64,000 bases of DNA from Acholoe squamosa (GCA_949317995.1 OX439050.1:16384061-16448060), one strand, 5' to 3'. Shown: positions 17,845 to 29,344, numbered from the stretch's first letter. Notes: generated by a model from the sequence alone, not told the origin. A program made the numbers and translations.

Positions 17845-20560
17845 ATGCAGGGCCACTTGGATGAAGGTGATGACCCCAATCACCAACATCAAGTGGCTGC
17901 GGGTCCATTAGTGGATACGAACGATCCACTAATTGGTGGTGGTTTGAAAAACTCACTGATAACAGGTCCATTGACTGACCCGTTGGGCCTGTATCAAAGG
18001 AGTCGACTACTCAACTGGCGAGTGTCGACTCAACTCTCTCCGGCTGCTGAGAATTCCCTAAGGACACAGAGTTTGTCCTATGTGGAAAGAACAGCATCGC
18101 CCATGGGAACTCCAATGGGCCTTGATAGTTAGTCTTTTGAGGGTCCTTCTCCTGTTTCTATACCAGGAAGTATGGACAGCGGCAAGGGACTCACCGAAGA
18201 GTTGTTGCAAGAGCAAGAACACCAACTACGACAGGGTCGTCAACAGTTGGATGCTCTCACGAGTAATACCACAAAGGCTCGGGAGAAGAGTACAGAAATA
18301 GAGCTGAGGTTGGAACAGCTTAGGCAGCAAGCGCTAGAGACTTCAAACAAGACTCAAATCGCTAATAGAGAGCTTGTTGATCTTCAAGAGAAGGTCAAAG
18401 AACTCTCATGCGAGAAAGAGTCCTTGCTTGCAACGAAGTCTGAGATCGGGCGTAGTCGATTGACAGCTATGGAATGTCCATCACTAAAGGCAAAGATCAA
18501 CCGCCTTGCAACAAGCCGCTGAGAATGCGTCGAGAAAGCTCGAAATGATTTTCGAGATGCCCAACACGAGCAGACGTCCCTTAAACATAAGTTGAAAATA
18601 CAAGAAGTAGAAAAAACTATGTTGGAGGAACGCAAGAGTTGCGGCATGAGCTGAGCCAACAATCAGCAGAGCATACTGAAGAAGTAGCTGAACACCTAAC
18701 GGCTTATGAAAAGCAGGGCGAACAGGTAAGTCAGGAACATGAATCTTTACTCTGTCAGATGCAAGCTGACGAGGATGCTCGAGCCAGGAACGAGGCAGAA
18801 ATGTGTCGTCACTGTGAGGAGTGAATGGTACATGCAGATAAGATGGCCGAATATCAGATTTTGATGGAACGCAAAGCGTGACATGAAGCCGAGCTTAATT
18901 CCATGAAATCTGAAACCTTAGTAGCTCAACCTCTGAAGGATCAGAAGGATTTGAGTGCTTTTGGGGCCATGCGTGGAGAAATCGACAAACGAGAGATGGC
19001 GTCTCGTAGGGAGGCTGATGAAGCCAGGGTCAAGCAAGAAGTTCGTGATGAACTCGCACTTGCAGGAGCAAACAGACATGAAAGTGCGTGCCGCTAGACC
19101 TCAAAAGAAGCAACAAAGTAGTGAATGCAGCACTGCGAGGGTTGCTACTTAAGGGGATCTAGTCGAGAATCCTGACTACAGGGAGTGGCTTAACCATGCC
19201 ATGATGGAGGTTAAGCAACTCTTTGCCCTAAGCGAGCAACGAGATCTCTCGAAAGCAGAACGTAGCCGACTGGAATTCCTTGTATCGGAATTGAAACAGG
19301 TGGAACGTTCAAACAACAGTCGGAGATCGATCGAATGGTAGGGGCTATCGACGACATCTCGAAAGTAGAATCGAGATCACGTCGCACCCAACCCGTTTCT
19401 TCGATGCCCCGGACCGATGGTCTAAGTGATGTGATCGGACAATTTTCGACCCCCATCACTGCCCAATAACATGTTGATCCTCCTAAGTATAGGGATATCA
19501 GGTTTGAGGCTTCACACATGAGTGAGGCCGAGACTGGTAACACCTGGGGGATGAATCATAGTCTTGCAGATAGTATTACCACTATGAGAAACATGGGGAT
19601 GGACCATCAAATACCTAGAAGAGGTACAACATTCGCTCTTGATCAGGTCAGAAGATGAAGTAGGATGTTTGATAATACTTCTATCGGGCACGAACCTGCC
19701 CGGACTAGGTCAGTCGAGTGTCCTGCATTCACATGGAAGGATGATTGGCTCCGTTGGTACCATGGATTCAATCATGTCCGTCGAGTGAATGTATGGACCT
19801 CAAGTATGGCATTGGCTCAACTCCTCATGCTACTCCAAAACGGCCCCCAGCTGATACTGTGTGGTTGTGGGAGGAGCATGGAGATGGGACTCTATAGGGG
19901 CAGGTTGACATGGTAACAGAAGACATGGCCTCGAGCCTGCAGGACCCCATTGTCACTATGGAGAAGAGACCCCAGGGCAAGAACCAAAGCATCAGAGCTT
20001 ATGGCTTTGCTTTAAGACGACTTGCCGGCGATGCCTATCCAGGTGTGGACTTCTCGGTGGAATGGCTAATAACCAAAGTCAACCAGTTGTCCATAGGAGG
20101 ATTATATGACACTGATTTGCAACAAGACGTGCTACAAGAATGGCGCACTTAAGGATATCATGGACTTGGCAGATGAGTTGTTGAGGAAGCGACAACTACT
20201 GCCAAAGTTGGTGAATCCTACTTCAACAAACGCAATGTCGGCATTGGCCGACAGCGCTTTGGTCGATGAGGAACAGGGTGAAGTGTCCTCGTACTCGAAG
20301 CCCGTGGTGGGGAGTAAGACTAAGAAAAGTCAGAAACCAGCTGGCAAATCGAAGGTGTCAAATAAGGCCTCCAAACCCAAGGTACAGGAACAGACCTTCT
20401 CGCTGAGTCAATTGCAGAATTCACTCAGGGTGATCGAGGGAGGGAATGTTCCTGTTACTAACTCGGAGAAACCGAGCATCCCTCCGTCTGACGCCAAGTG
20501 TTGGAACTGTAAGAGGCAAGGGCATTTTGCATGAACTTGCCCCGAGCCTATTAAAGGTCT
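17845..20560 (+). pseudogene. Gypsy gag with long coiled coil, capsid and CCHC knuckle, multiply broken
   Basis: The start is MQGHLDEGDDPNHQHQVAAG; an in-frame TAG follows near 18130. From 18172 to about 19130 heptad-rich sequence (EELLQEQEHQLRQGRQQLDA, IELRLEQLRQQALE, later EVAEHLTAYEKQGEQVSQEH) predicts a very long coiled coil, with stops near 18520, 18822 and 18878 and a shift near 18630. A capsid-like part follows: FTWKDDWLRWYHGFNHV near 19725, then RPQGKNQSIRAYGFALRRLA and SIGGLYDTDLQQDVL (19910-20150). The nucleocapsid knuckle CWNCKRQGHFA*TC (C-x2-C-x4-H-x4-C, near 20499-20541) has a TGA at 20533-20535 just before the last Cys. A coiled coil of this length is unusual for a gypsy Gag. 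Confidence 0.8.
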
Positions 20561-20949
20561 ACCACCCGATGCGATGGAAAACTGAGGCGGGCGGCTCGAC
20601 GTGGCAATCGAGCTGCCCGACCATCAAAAAGCCAAGGTATCAGCACCTCTGGCATTCCGGATCAAACGACAGTAGATTTGAAGGAACTAGGTAAGGCCGT
20701 CCGAGCCCTCTACCACAGTGGCACCGGTTGATCACCGGGCGGGTTCCAAAGATGTCGGTGTAGAAAAAGCCTCAATGGCCAAAGAACAGGGCGCTGGCAG
20801 CCCAAACTCTGAGGTCGAGCGTTCAACTGAATCGAAAGTGAAAGTCGATGCCGGGAGAGAAGCTCTGATGTGGCAGCTGGCCAGAGCTTCCCTCGGATGA
20901 TCCCTGTCTCTCTTTCCTAAAGAAGAGGGGGATCGATCTGAGTACTGAC

Positions 20950-21465
20950 GTGGGATTGAGAATGCTAGCAGGAACCGCCCCCTTGTGGGGGAAAAGATGG
21001 TACCTGTCCGCAAAAATTCGAGGGCGTCCTTTAGACTTCCTGATAGATACTGGTGCCAGCCATACCATTGTCTCTCGGGAACTCGCGAGAACGTTAGTGG
21101 TGCCGTCAGACAATCTCTACGAGGGAATAACGGCGTACACTGCGTCTGGAGCCGAAATGCGGACCTATGGTCGATTGGTTCTACCTCTGAAGGTCGCATC
21201 GACCCACTATGTGTTTAGCCCAATAGTGGCCGATGTGGCTGACGATGGTATTCTGGGGCTTGACTTTGCAGCTTTATATGGCATGATCCTTAACCCGAGG
21301 ACGGGTCAATTGGTCATGACCGAGCCGAAAGAAGAGCACCATCAGTGTAAACTGAAAAGAATATCATCAGTTGCCTCAGTAGCACAGACCACTAGGATAC
21401 CAGCTAGACATCGATGTGATGTCTTGGTAAATCCGAGGGTCTGGAAAGAGATCGACAGGGCATAG
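20950..21465 (+). CDS. Gypsy aspartic protease region
   Basis: Contains FLIDTGASHTIVSRELA near 21035-21085, the active-site D-T-G-A of retropepsins, and the C-terminal flap/hydrophobic-Gly motif ADDGILGLDFAALYG near 21238-21280. The end (residues 135-171) is linker leading towards RT. It is in the same frame as the RT fragment downstream but closes at TAG 21463-21465. It would normally be made as part of a Gag-Pol polyprotein. Confidence 0.85.
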   Translation: MGLRMLAGTAPLWGKRWYLSAKIRGRPLDFLIDTGASHTIVSRELARTLVVPSDNLYEGITAYTASGAEMRTYGRLVLPLKVASTHYVFSPIVADVADDGILGLDFAALYGMILNPRTGQLVMTEPKEEHHQCKLKRISSVASVAQTTRIPARHRCDVLVNPRVWKEIDRA

Positions 21466-21576
21466 TCGAACCCGATCTGAAAACTCTGAGAAGTTTTGGG
21501 TTGGTTGGTGAGGCTGCCCTTGTCAGCAATGTCCATTGAACAGTGTTTCCTGTCTGTAATCCACTGAATCGAGACA

Positions 21577-22860
21577 TTGTCCTGGAGAAAGGCCAGGTGG
21601 TCCATACCATACAGTTGTCTCGATCTCCAATCTGGATATTGGCAGATCGGGATGAATCCCGACGATGTCGAGAAAACCGCTTTTTCTTACCAGAGGGGGC
21701 TCTATGAATTTGATCGAATGGCATTTGGTTTGTGTAACGCTCCCGCCACATTCGAGCGAATGATGGAGGAGATGTTGAGGGGTTTACTAGGTAAGATTTG
21801 CCTAGTTTACCTCGATGATATCATCGTCTTCGGCAAAACGACGGATGAAGCAATGGCAAATCTGGCAGAAGTTTTCAACAGGATTCAAGGATGGGGACTG
21901 AAGTTGAAACCTAAAAAGTGTCAGTACCTAGGCAGAATCGTGTCTGAACATGGTGTAGAGGCTAACCCGGGGAAAATTAGCGACGTAATGACTTGGGCTA
22001 GGCCCACCACAGTGAAGGAAATTGGATCCTTCATTGGTTTTTGTTCCTACTACCGAGAGTTCATCCCGGGGTTTGCGGAACTAGTAGGTCCTTTGCAGGA
22101 CTTAGTGGTCCAGAAACCTAAAGGTAGTAGAGGTCGTTACGAGGCATTCGCATGGACAGAAAGGGCTGAACATGCTTTTGTCGAGTTAAAACGAAGTTTC
22201 AAGGAGACTCCTGTGCTTCGATTCCCCACAACCAACGGTCATTTTATCTTAGACACTGATGCTAGCAATACGGCGATTGGAGCTGTTCTATCCCAGATTC
22301 AGGATGGAATGGAGGTCCCAATCTCCTTTGCTAGTAACACTCTAAGTAAAACACAACGAAACTACTGCACCACCAAAAGAGAACTGTTGGCAGTTGTCGT
22401 GTACACCAGGAAGTTTAGGCACTACCTCTATGGTGGTAATTTCACTATCCGCACCGATCATTCTTCTTTGAAATGGCTCCTGAATTTCAAAGAAGCTGAA
22501 GGAATAATGGGTAGGTGGCTGGCCCATCTTTCGGAGTTCAGTCTTGAAAACTCTAAGATCGAACATCGAAGTGGTGCCAAGCATCTGAATGCCGATGGCC
22601 TTAGGCGTATCCCTGTGCGGCTATGCCAAAGGTCAGGTTGAACAGACTGCGGCAGTCACAACGCTGTTTTGGCGGCTGTAGGTAGTCTAGTAGACAGTCG
22701 GGTGGGAGTTGCGTTTTGGTCTCTCGATGAACTCATTGATGCTCAGAAAGCGGACACTGACATCAGATGGGTTGCTGAATGGCTAGTTAAGGGGACTAAA
22801 CCCACTAGGCCTGAGGTATCAATTAAGAGCACTGAAGTACGGAAATTAATAGGGCAATAG
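21577..22860 (+). pseudogene. Gypsy RT-RNase H, N-terminal RT deleted
   Basis: RT begins abruptly at CLDLQSGYWQIGMNPDDVEK, which is motif A in the middle of the palm. The preceding 110 or so residues (fingers, CVDYRKLN region) are missing: upstream sequence is pre-RT linker (NRDIVLEKGQVV, near 21560-21600) joined directly to it. Motif C is VYLDDIIVF near 21805-21830, then KPKKCQYLGRIVSEHGV and YYREFIPGFA. RNase H shows FILDTDASNTAIGAVLSQ near 22245, TTKRELLAVV and RTDHSSLKWL, ending HLNADGL. In-frame stops lie at 22639-22641 and 22858-22860; the segment between is RNase H/integrase linker. This deletion alone would abolish RT activity. Confidence 0.9.
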
Positions 22861-22884
22861 CCCTTCTTAACTCTCCGTGAAGGC

Positions 22885-24022
22885 TTGCTATGTCGCTGGA
22901 AGGTTGAGACGGGTCGCGCACGAAGCATGATCCAAGTAGTGATACCACGCCAACTGAGGGGCGAGGTACTCTCCTTTTGCCATGGACACCGAACAGCGGC
23001 ACATTTTGGTCAAAAACGAATGCTCGAAAAGGTGAAGCGGAGATATTACTGGCCTGGAATGGGGAAGGACATAGGTTGTTGGGTTCGACATTGTCCTACC
23101 TGTTGTTTGGTAAAGCCCGGTGAGGGCATGGGTAAGTCTCCTTTGCACCAAGAGTTGTTCGGGGTGAGATTCGGGAGGATAGCTATGGATATCATCTCGG
23201 GTTTTGCACCCACACCAAACAAGAATACTTGCATGTTAGTAATCCAGGATTACTTCACCAAGTATGTTCGTGCTATTCCCTTACCAAATCACACAGCAGA
23301 GACCTGTGCAGAAGCCTTCGTGGACGAATGGGTCTTGACCTTTGGCGCTCCTTTGCTCCTGCATTCTGACCAAGGTCGAGAATTCAATGTGTGAATATTT
23401 GATGATTGTAAAACAGAGGACCAATCCGTACAGGCCACAAAGTGATGGCCAGGTGGAGAGGTTCATCAGAACACTGATTCAGAGTCTGACTATGTTGGTT
23501 GACAATCATATGGTCGACTGGAATGAACAGGCTAAATATGTCGTGTCCGCATATAACAGCTCTGAACATAGTTCTACTGGATGCAGTTCAAATATGATGG
23601 TATTTGGGGAAGAAATTCCCATGCCAGCTGATGTGATTTTCAGCTCAATCCAGAACCCACTCGAGGTCCCTTGTTCCATTACTTTCGTGGAACAGCTTCG
23701 AGATCGGTTGAGGGAAAGTTACAACATGGTAAGAGAAAATTTAGGTAAATCTGCGGAACGCCAGAAAGTCGGATATGACTATGGGCTGAAGCAGAGAAGG
23801 TACTCAGTTGGGGAACAGGTGGTGAGGTACCACACCCCCCAAGCAGCTATGAAGCTTGCACCCAACTGGGACGGGCCGTTCGTAGTGGATTCTGTCCTCT
23901 CTGAGTCGACATTATTACTGCGATCGTCCCGTGGGCGGTTGAAAAGAGCAATGTTGATAGAGTACGCCGGTGGTTGGCATAGAACTATCACAAACTGTCG
24001 AGTTGTTGCAGCCACAACTTGA
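22885..24022 (+). pseudogene. Gypsy integrase, small internal deletion and frame change
   Basis: The HHCC zinc domain is visible (HGHRTAAHFGQKR ... HCPTCC). The catalytic core has IAMDIISGFAPTP (first Asp), LLHSDQGREFN (second Asp) and RPQSDGQVERFIRTLIQS (Glu). Just after GREFN about seven codons are missing and the frame changes (stop TGA near 23392-23394), so the second Asp and the Glu are in different frames. The C-terminal part includes VGEQVVRYH and NWDGPFVVDSV, the GPY/F-like module. It is clearly related to the minus-strand integrase fragment at 34050-36290 (both have GMGK.PL.QEL..VRF.RIA.DIISG). Confidence 0.9.
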
Positions 24023-25183
24023 TGACGATTCACCTTCTCGTGGGGCCACAAAAAGGGCTAAGTCTGTTTCTGAACAGGTCGAAATAGAGATCGAAAGGTT
24101 GCGACCTGGAGCTCAGTCTAAAAAACAAACTAAGCAGGGTCATCGAAAACGGCAGAACAGAGCTCGAAAGCTGAGCAAGGTGGAGGTGTTGGACGCCAGT
24201 AAACCATCAAAGTGACAAGCTGTGGTCGACCGGCTCTTCGAGATAAGTCGAAAGCGTCTAAACTGCCTTTGAAGGAACGTTGAAAGCTCGACCCCCCCTT
24301 GAAGGTGCAAATTACTGAACAAACTTCACATCGAAACGTTTCGATTGAAGTCGAGGATCAGTCACTCCAGACCAGACCTATGACTTGAGCAAGGCTTAAG
24401 TGCCAAGGCTCATCAAAGGGATGATCGACAAGTGTAGAGGATGAAAGAAAACCCAGAGCAAACACTCTGGCCCCTTCATCCATGCCGCCACAAGTGATGG
24501 GAGGCCAACGCCGCCGGAAACGGGCTAATAACCCGGTCGGCCCGACCACATCAAAGGAGGGGGTAACAGTAACCCGCCCCGAGGCTCAACACTTGTTCCC
24601 ACAGTTAAGGTTAAAATCAGGAAAAGTCCTAGATTAAACCCAACTCAGTAATCGATGGATCGCACAATACTAAACAGCAGCTTTACCAACCTGTTTTTAA
24701 TAAGGAATTAAATGATGGGTGCCGTTCTTGGGTAAATCTGTCTGTGGACATGAAGCCGACAGTGAATAAAAAATTACACAACGAGAAGTCATGCGATTGC
24801 CTCTTAGTTTGAGACAATCCTACACTGAAAACATGAAAAAGTTTGGCCCCTTTGTTTAATCGGACTGTGTGGATGGGTTCCCAGCATAGGCTGATGGATT
24901 CTGCCTGACGGGCAGGTCCATATTGGGACCATTTTTAGTCCTGGTAGTCTGGTAGAACGGGGGTGCCTTTGGTGGCCATGTTGGAGCCCCATAGCCCACA
25001 TAGAACAACGGCATATGCAAACAATGCGACTGGAGAACCAGAGCGTGACGGTGTGAGGAGAGTGAGTCGTTCCATTTTTGGAGCATTTCCTTATTTGGTC
25101 ATGGCGTGATGCGCAGTGAACCAATAGGGGGCGCCCCCCTCAGTCATGTGCGCCGTTCCTCCAATCAGAGACGCGCGCCGCAG
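24023..25183 (+). other. Gypsy region between integrase and the accessory unit
   Basis: A short basic ORF tail (RATKRAKSVSEQVEIEIERL-type sequence, to 24215) continues from integrase in a shifted frame. The rest has no recognisable gene. Minus-strand ORFs at 24358-25124 have no domain. Confidence 0.5.
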
Positions 25184-25195
25184 GGATAAAAGGCC
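25184..25195 (+). promoter_or_regulatory. TATA-like box, possible internal promoter
   Basis: GGATAAAAGGCC lies about 70 bp upstream of the first stem-loop and about 390 bp upstream of the accessory ORF start. The position would allow a separate transcript for the post-pol region. A weak TATA variant alone is not strong evidence. Confidence 0.3.
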
Positions 25196-25254
25196 GTGTC
25201 GCACACCCCGGAGGTCACATTTGCGCCCTTCTTGTGAGAGTCGGACGCAGATAA

Positions 25255-25527
25255 GCTGGACTAAGCCTAGCTTAGGTCAGCTAGTACACCTCTGCGTGGG
25301 GACTTCCTACCTGAGTGTAGGAGGTCGCCCACAACATAGCCTCGAGAGACACGACCTGCCTGTGTGCAGGTTCATGTTCTCTCAAACCCTTGTCTTCGGT
25401 CCTTCGAGCCGCCTGAGTGCGGTTCGAAGTGCATCGAAGGCCCTTTGAGGCTTCGACCCGCCGGAGTGCGGATCGAAACCCCTCAAAGATCTCTTCGACA
25501 TCTCGACCTGTCTGAGAACGGTTTGAG
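25255..25527 (+). repeat. Array of six evenly spaced stem-loops ahead of the accessory ORF
   Basis: Six hairpins follow one another with loops starting at 25266, 25311, 25360, 25413, 25462 and 25512 (spacing 45, 49, 53, 49, 50). Stems: GCTGGACTAAG/CTTAGGTCAGC, GACTTCCTAC/GTAGGAGGTC, ACCTGC/GCAGGT (with an outer GAGAGA/TCTCTC), CTTCGAGCCGC/GCGGTTCGAAG, TTCGACCCGC/GCGGATCGAA (with an outer CTTTGAGG/CCTCAAAG), CTCGACCTGT/ACGGTTTGAG. Loops of hairpins 2-6 are variants of one hexamer: CTGAGT, CTGTGT, CTGAGT, CGGAGT, CTGAGA. Several stem differences are G-U compatible, pointing to RNA-level structure. The ATG of the accessory ORF follows at 25571. Function is unknown. Confidence 0.85.
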
Positions 25528-25570
25528 GCCTGAAGTCATTTTCCTCTGAGTCCATCGTTCAAGAAGAACC

Positions 25571-28500
25571 ATGGGGTCCTCATCCGATGAGCAGTCTGGG
25601 TACAGCTCTTCGGCGAGTCACCAATCTCAGAAGAAGAAGAAGAAGAAATCCAAGAGGACCCGACCCGAGCAGGAGCTCGAGTCAACCTTAGCTAAAAGTG
25701 CAGCTCTTCTGAAGCAGATCAAGGATGCACAAAAGGCCTTGGCAGAGTCCCAGGAGAGAGAAGGAGCTCCGTCGATAGGCGAAAGAGGCCGCAAAGCAGC
25801 AGAAGCACGACTTGAAAGTCGCGGCTGCTGCAGCCTCGAGAGACTCCTCCCCCGATGAGATGGAGGTCGATGAGCCGTTGAATGCAGCTACATCAAAAAG
25901 TGCTACCCCTTCCAGTTCAAAGAGCAAGAAAGCTCCTGAATCGAAGGCATCTAAAGGGACCTTGAAAGACTTCAAGATCCCGAAGGTGCCTAAGAAAGAG
26001 GGTGGTAGGAAGGAATCCGCAGCCAAGAAGGCTCCAGCCCATGAGAAGAGCAGTGAGTCCACTGCTCCCCCGGAGCCTAGTACCGAGCCAACGGAGGTCG
26101 AGGCAGGTACCGTGGAGAGCACCGTAGCCTCACCCCCGGACACGGCCAAGGCTCTCGACGAGTGGAAGCGGCTGTCAGGGATCACTGCCAAGCGACGTAC
26201 CGAGTACGTCGATGACAGGCCCTTGACCAAGCTTCAGGATTACCGCAAGAATGGTCAAGTGGTACTCCCCAGTCTCATCGGGAAGAATGGAAGCGATGAT
26301 GAGGAGTGGTATTCTAATGATACACATGCCATCGACTGGTATGTCTCGATGATCGAGAACATCATGAATGCCTCGGACTCGTCGGGGGTGTCGCTGCCCG
26401 AGAGACAGGGGATTGGTTTTGCGTGGCACATCTTCAATCCCGGGCAGCAGTGTGCTTTCGAGAACTATACACGTAAGGGGTTCCCCCCTCGCATATACGC
26501 GACCGATGGCAGGTATGCTCGACACTTGGTGGAAGAGCATCGAGCCATCCGTCCACAGTTCGGGTGTGTTAAGGTGGAAAAGACCATTCCATGTTATCAG
26601 GACCCCGATGACCCGACCTCTCCTCCTTTCGTGACTGCATGAAGAGGCTTGATGGCACGTCATCTTAAGTCGTACAAGCAGCCCCACAAGTACAACGCCG
26701 AGGGCGCCATACAGCTAGTGGAGACACAAGTTGGCAAGTGTGAGCGGAATGAGAAAACTGGTGCGCCGACTGGACAGTGGATGCGGATGGCTCCCGCACC
26801 TTTGTCTACAAAGCGCCTGTATATCAGACCGAAGCTCAGCCCGCTTTCTACGGTGCCTATCCGGAGTTCAGGGTAGAGCAACGAAAGAAGCGGGAGGCCA
26901 GTCGTCCTCGAGACCCAGCACCGACAGCCTCTATGAGTGGGAACAAGAGGACCCACTCTACCGACACTGGAAAGTCTGCTGGCTCGACTGAACCTAAAGC
27001 CAAAGCCACAAGTGGCCCCCTCAAAGCCCATACAGGCATCGAAGCCCACTCTGGCCCCGGCTCCTAAAAAGTCAAAGACTGCTTCGACTGGTTCAGCCAA
27101 AACCAGTACCAGCGGTGCTAAGTCGGGAGGCAAGGCGGTGGAACCTCGGAGTGGTCGTGATCGACAACCCAAGGTCACCACCAACTTGTCCCCTCCTGTC
27201 AAGCCAGCTACAGCGGCAGAGGGCAGCACTCCAGCTGCCAAGCTGCGTGTTCACGTAGGTGATGCGACACTAACCTCGGGAGCAGGAGCTGCCTTCTCCA
27301 ATGTCGTGTCAGTCGCCGACACCCCAACAGCAAGCTTGCATTGGGAGTTGGCCCAGCCTGCGTACGGCGATGGCGTCGAACGTGGAGTCCCCAAGTCGTT
27401 CATGGAATGATGCAAGGGACTTCTACAGCTGACGGGTAGTCCCGCTATCGATCACTTTGGTGAGGCATTTGGAGAGAAAGCAAATGCCTACTTGTTTGGC
27501 CTGTTTGCACGTAACGAGCACGTAGGTGGTGTGACACTTACCTCGGGAGCAGGAGCTGCCTTCTCCAATGTCATGTCAGGCGCCAACACCCCAACAGCAA
27601 ACTTGCGTTGGGAGTTGGCCCAGCCTGCGTACGGCGGTGGCGTCGAATGTGACAGGTAGCCCCGCTATCGATCACTTCGGTGAGGCATTTCGCGAGGAAG
27701 CAAATGCCTACTTGTTCGGCCTGTTTGATAGAACAAACACGGCCATCCGTAACGAGCTCCTTCCAGCTCTAAGGGAAGAGGGGCGTCAGACCGTGCAGAT
27801 GGAGATGGACTCTCGTCTGACCGATGTCCGCACGCGACTCAATAACTTCGAGTCACAAGCTTAATATGATATCACCAAGAGGGATGCTATCATAGAAAGC
27901 TGGGAGGAAAAGGACCGCAAATTCTTTAGAGTCTTCGGGGTCCAACTCTCAGAATGGATGAAGGACAAGCACCATGACGTCAGAACCTTGAAACCTGTCC
28001 GTACCGAGCCCTCTCGCGAAGCGCAGAGGTACCTCGTCGAAGGTGGAGTCGTTCCCGACGTCAGGACGCTGGCAGCACAGTCTAATCCTCTGAGAGAGCT
28101 ATCTCCCAGGATTGATAGTCTGAGCTTGGCTATGACCATGTTGGGTCGAGAGCAGGTGGTGCAGGATAAGCCTGACACCCCTGGAAGGTCTCTCTGCGCT
28201 TCCGTCTACCGACCAGCAACCGCTCCTTCTTCATCAGCTCCCCTGGTCGACCTCTCGGGAGCCCCCGAGCCTGCTCTGCCAGCTGTTCAGAGGGTGATGT
28301 CGCCGAGGATCCATCCGGATCTTCAGGGCATCAAGCCTCTGAATACCACAGGAGCAGCCGTCTGCCCGGACCAATCAGCATCCACCAGTGCGTTAGTATC
28401 TGCAGAGGTGGAACAGTCGATGGACGTAGAGGAGACGTTGATGTCATCGGCCACTCCCCGAAGGCTCCCTCTGACCAGGGAGACCAGGACGATCTTGACT

Positions 28501-28757
28501 GTTGAGAGAGCGACGGTGACAACGAGAGCGACTCTGCAGACTCGGCAGTCCTCCACTCAGATGCTGAGGGAGACTCTCGAGATGCACCCGAGACCTCTAA
28601 CAAGGCTTGGGGGACGACAATGGACCGCGAGGCTCCATTGCCCGAGTCGCCCACGTTTTCCGGCCAGTTAGCCACCAGTGCCTCACGTGATGATGATCGC
28701 ACTGATGGAGAGCAGGCGGAAATCAACGCTACTACTGGGTCCATCTCGGAGGAGCAG
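25571..28757 (+). pseudogene. Gypsy post-pol accessory ORF, multiply frameshifted, unknown function
   Basis: Starting at ATG 25571, it begins MGSSSDEQSGYSSSASHQSQ and continues with a Lys tract (KKKKKKSKRTR). The frame then shifts (near 25800-25830) into VDEPLNAATSKSATPSSSKS, a Pro/Ser/Lys-rich part, and a folded-looking block (DEWKRLSGITAKRRTEYVDD, TRKGFPPRIYATDGRYARHL) that ends at TGA 26640. Further segments follow in other frames: basic/Ala-Pro linker (26937-27410), a coiled-coil-like block RNELLPALREEGRQTVQMEM (27730-27860), and a Thr/Ser-rich tail to about 28757. No signal peptide or membrane segment is evident, so it does not look like Env. Position 3' of integrase is where env-like or captured genes sit in gypsy elements. 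I do not recognise a family. Confidence 0.45.
27253..27735 (+). repeat. 267 bp tandem duplication in the accessory ORF
   Basis: CACGTAGGTG, ACCTCGGGAGCAGGAGCTGC, TTGGGAGTTGGCCCAGCCTG, CCCGCTATCGATCACTT and GCAAATGCCTACTTGTT appear twice in the same order. The start offset is 267 bp (27273 versus 27540), 89 codons, so the duplication kept frame. The second copy lacks about 50 bp before the CCCGCTATCG string. Confidence 0.85.
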
Positions 28758-29294
28758 TAGTATGATACTACTGTTCCCTCCCCCCAGTTCGGACTGCTGA
28801 CATTGAACAGAGTCTCGATGTCAGCATGGAACCCCCAGGAACTTGTTCCTGGACGACGGTGTACACTCCACGAGTGGGGATACCTTTCCTGTCCCCGGAC
28901 CTCCCTGGGAAGCTGTGTGGATCCGACGCCACTCTGGTTCTAGGAACCCGGTGGTGCCACACATCCTCGGCCTCACGGTCGAAGGACCATCGTAGTTGTA
29001 CTTTACACTACTGATGGGCTTCCTACGCTGGAAAGAGCTTCTTGACGAGACAGGGAGGAAACGACACGACCCCGGTTACCATACCCGGTTGTGCCTCCCT
29101 CGGATCGACCAGGAACCGGTCGTGAAGCAGTGATGTTGACACTGGTCTCCAACGTTGGATGGAGCAGCACCCCTAACTAACTGTGATAATATTTTTTTTC
29201 TACAGTACAGTAGAAACTTTATATTTCTATAGATCTCTACTGTGCTCGTCGACTAAGTCGTCGGGTACAGTAGCTTAAATTATTACTTTTTGTT

Positions 29295-29344
29295 TAGACT
29301 GAACCGGGATCTCTGAAATTTTTCAGAGACCTCGTTTCAGTCTA
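29295..29344 (+). repeat. Stem-loop directly before the gypsy polypurine tract
   Basis: TAGACTGAA...TCTCTGAAA pairs with TTTCAGAGA...TTCAGTCTA around a 2-base centre, two perfect 9 bp blocks separated by six unpaired positions. The G-rich tract (29346-29355) and the 3' LTR follow at once. Confidence 0.75.

Noticed and set aside
26660-27241. 193-codon minus-strand ORF
   Set aside because: Antisense shadow of the GC-rich gypsy accessory ORF.
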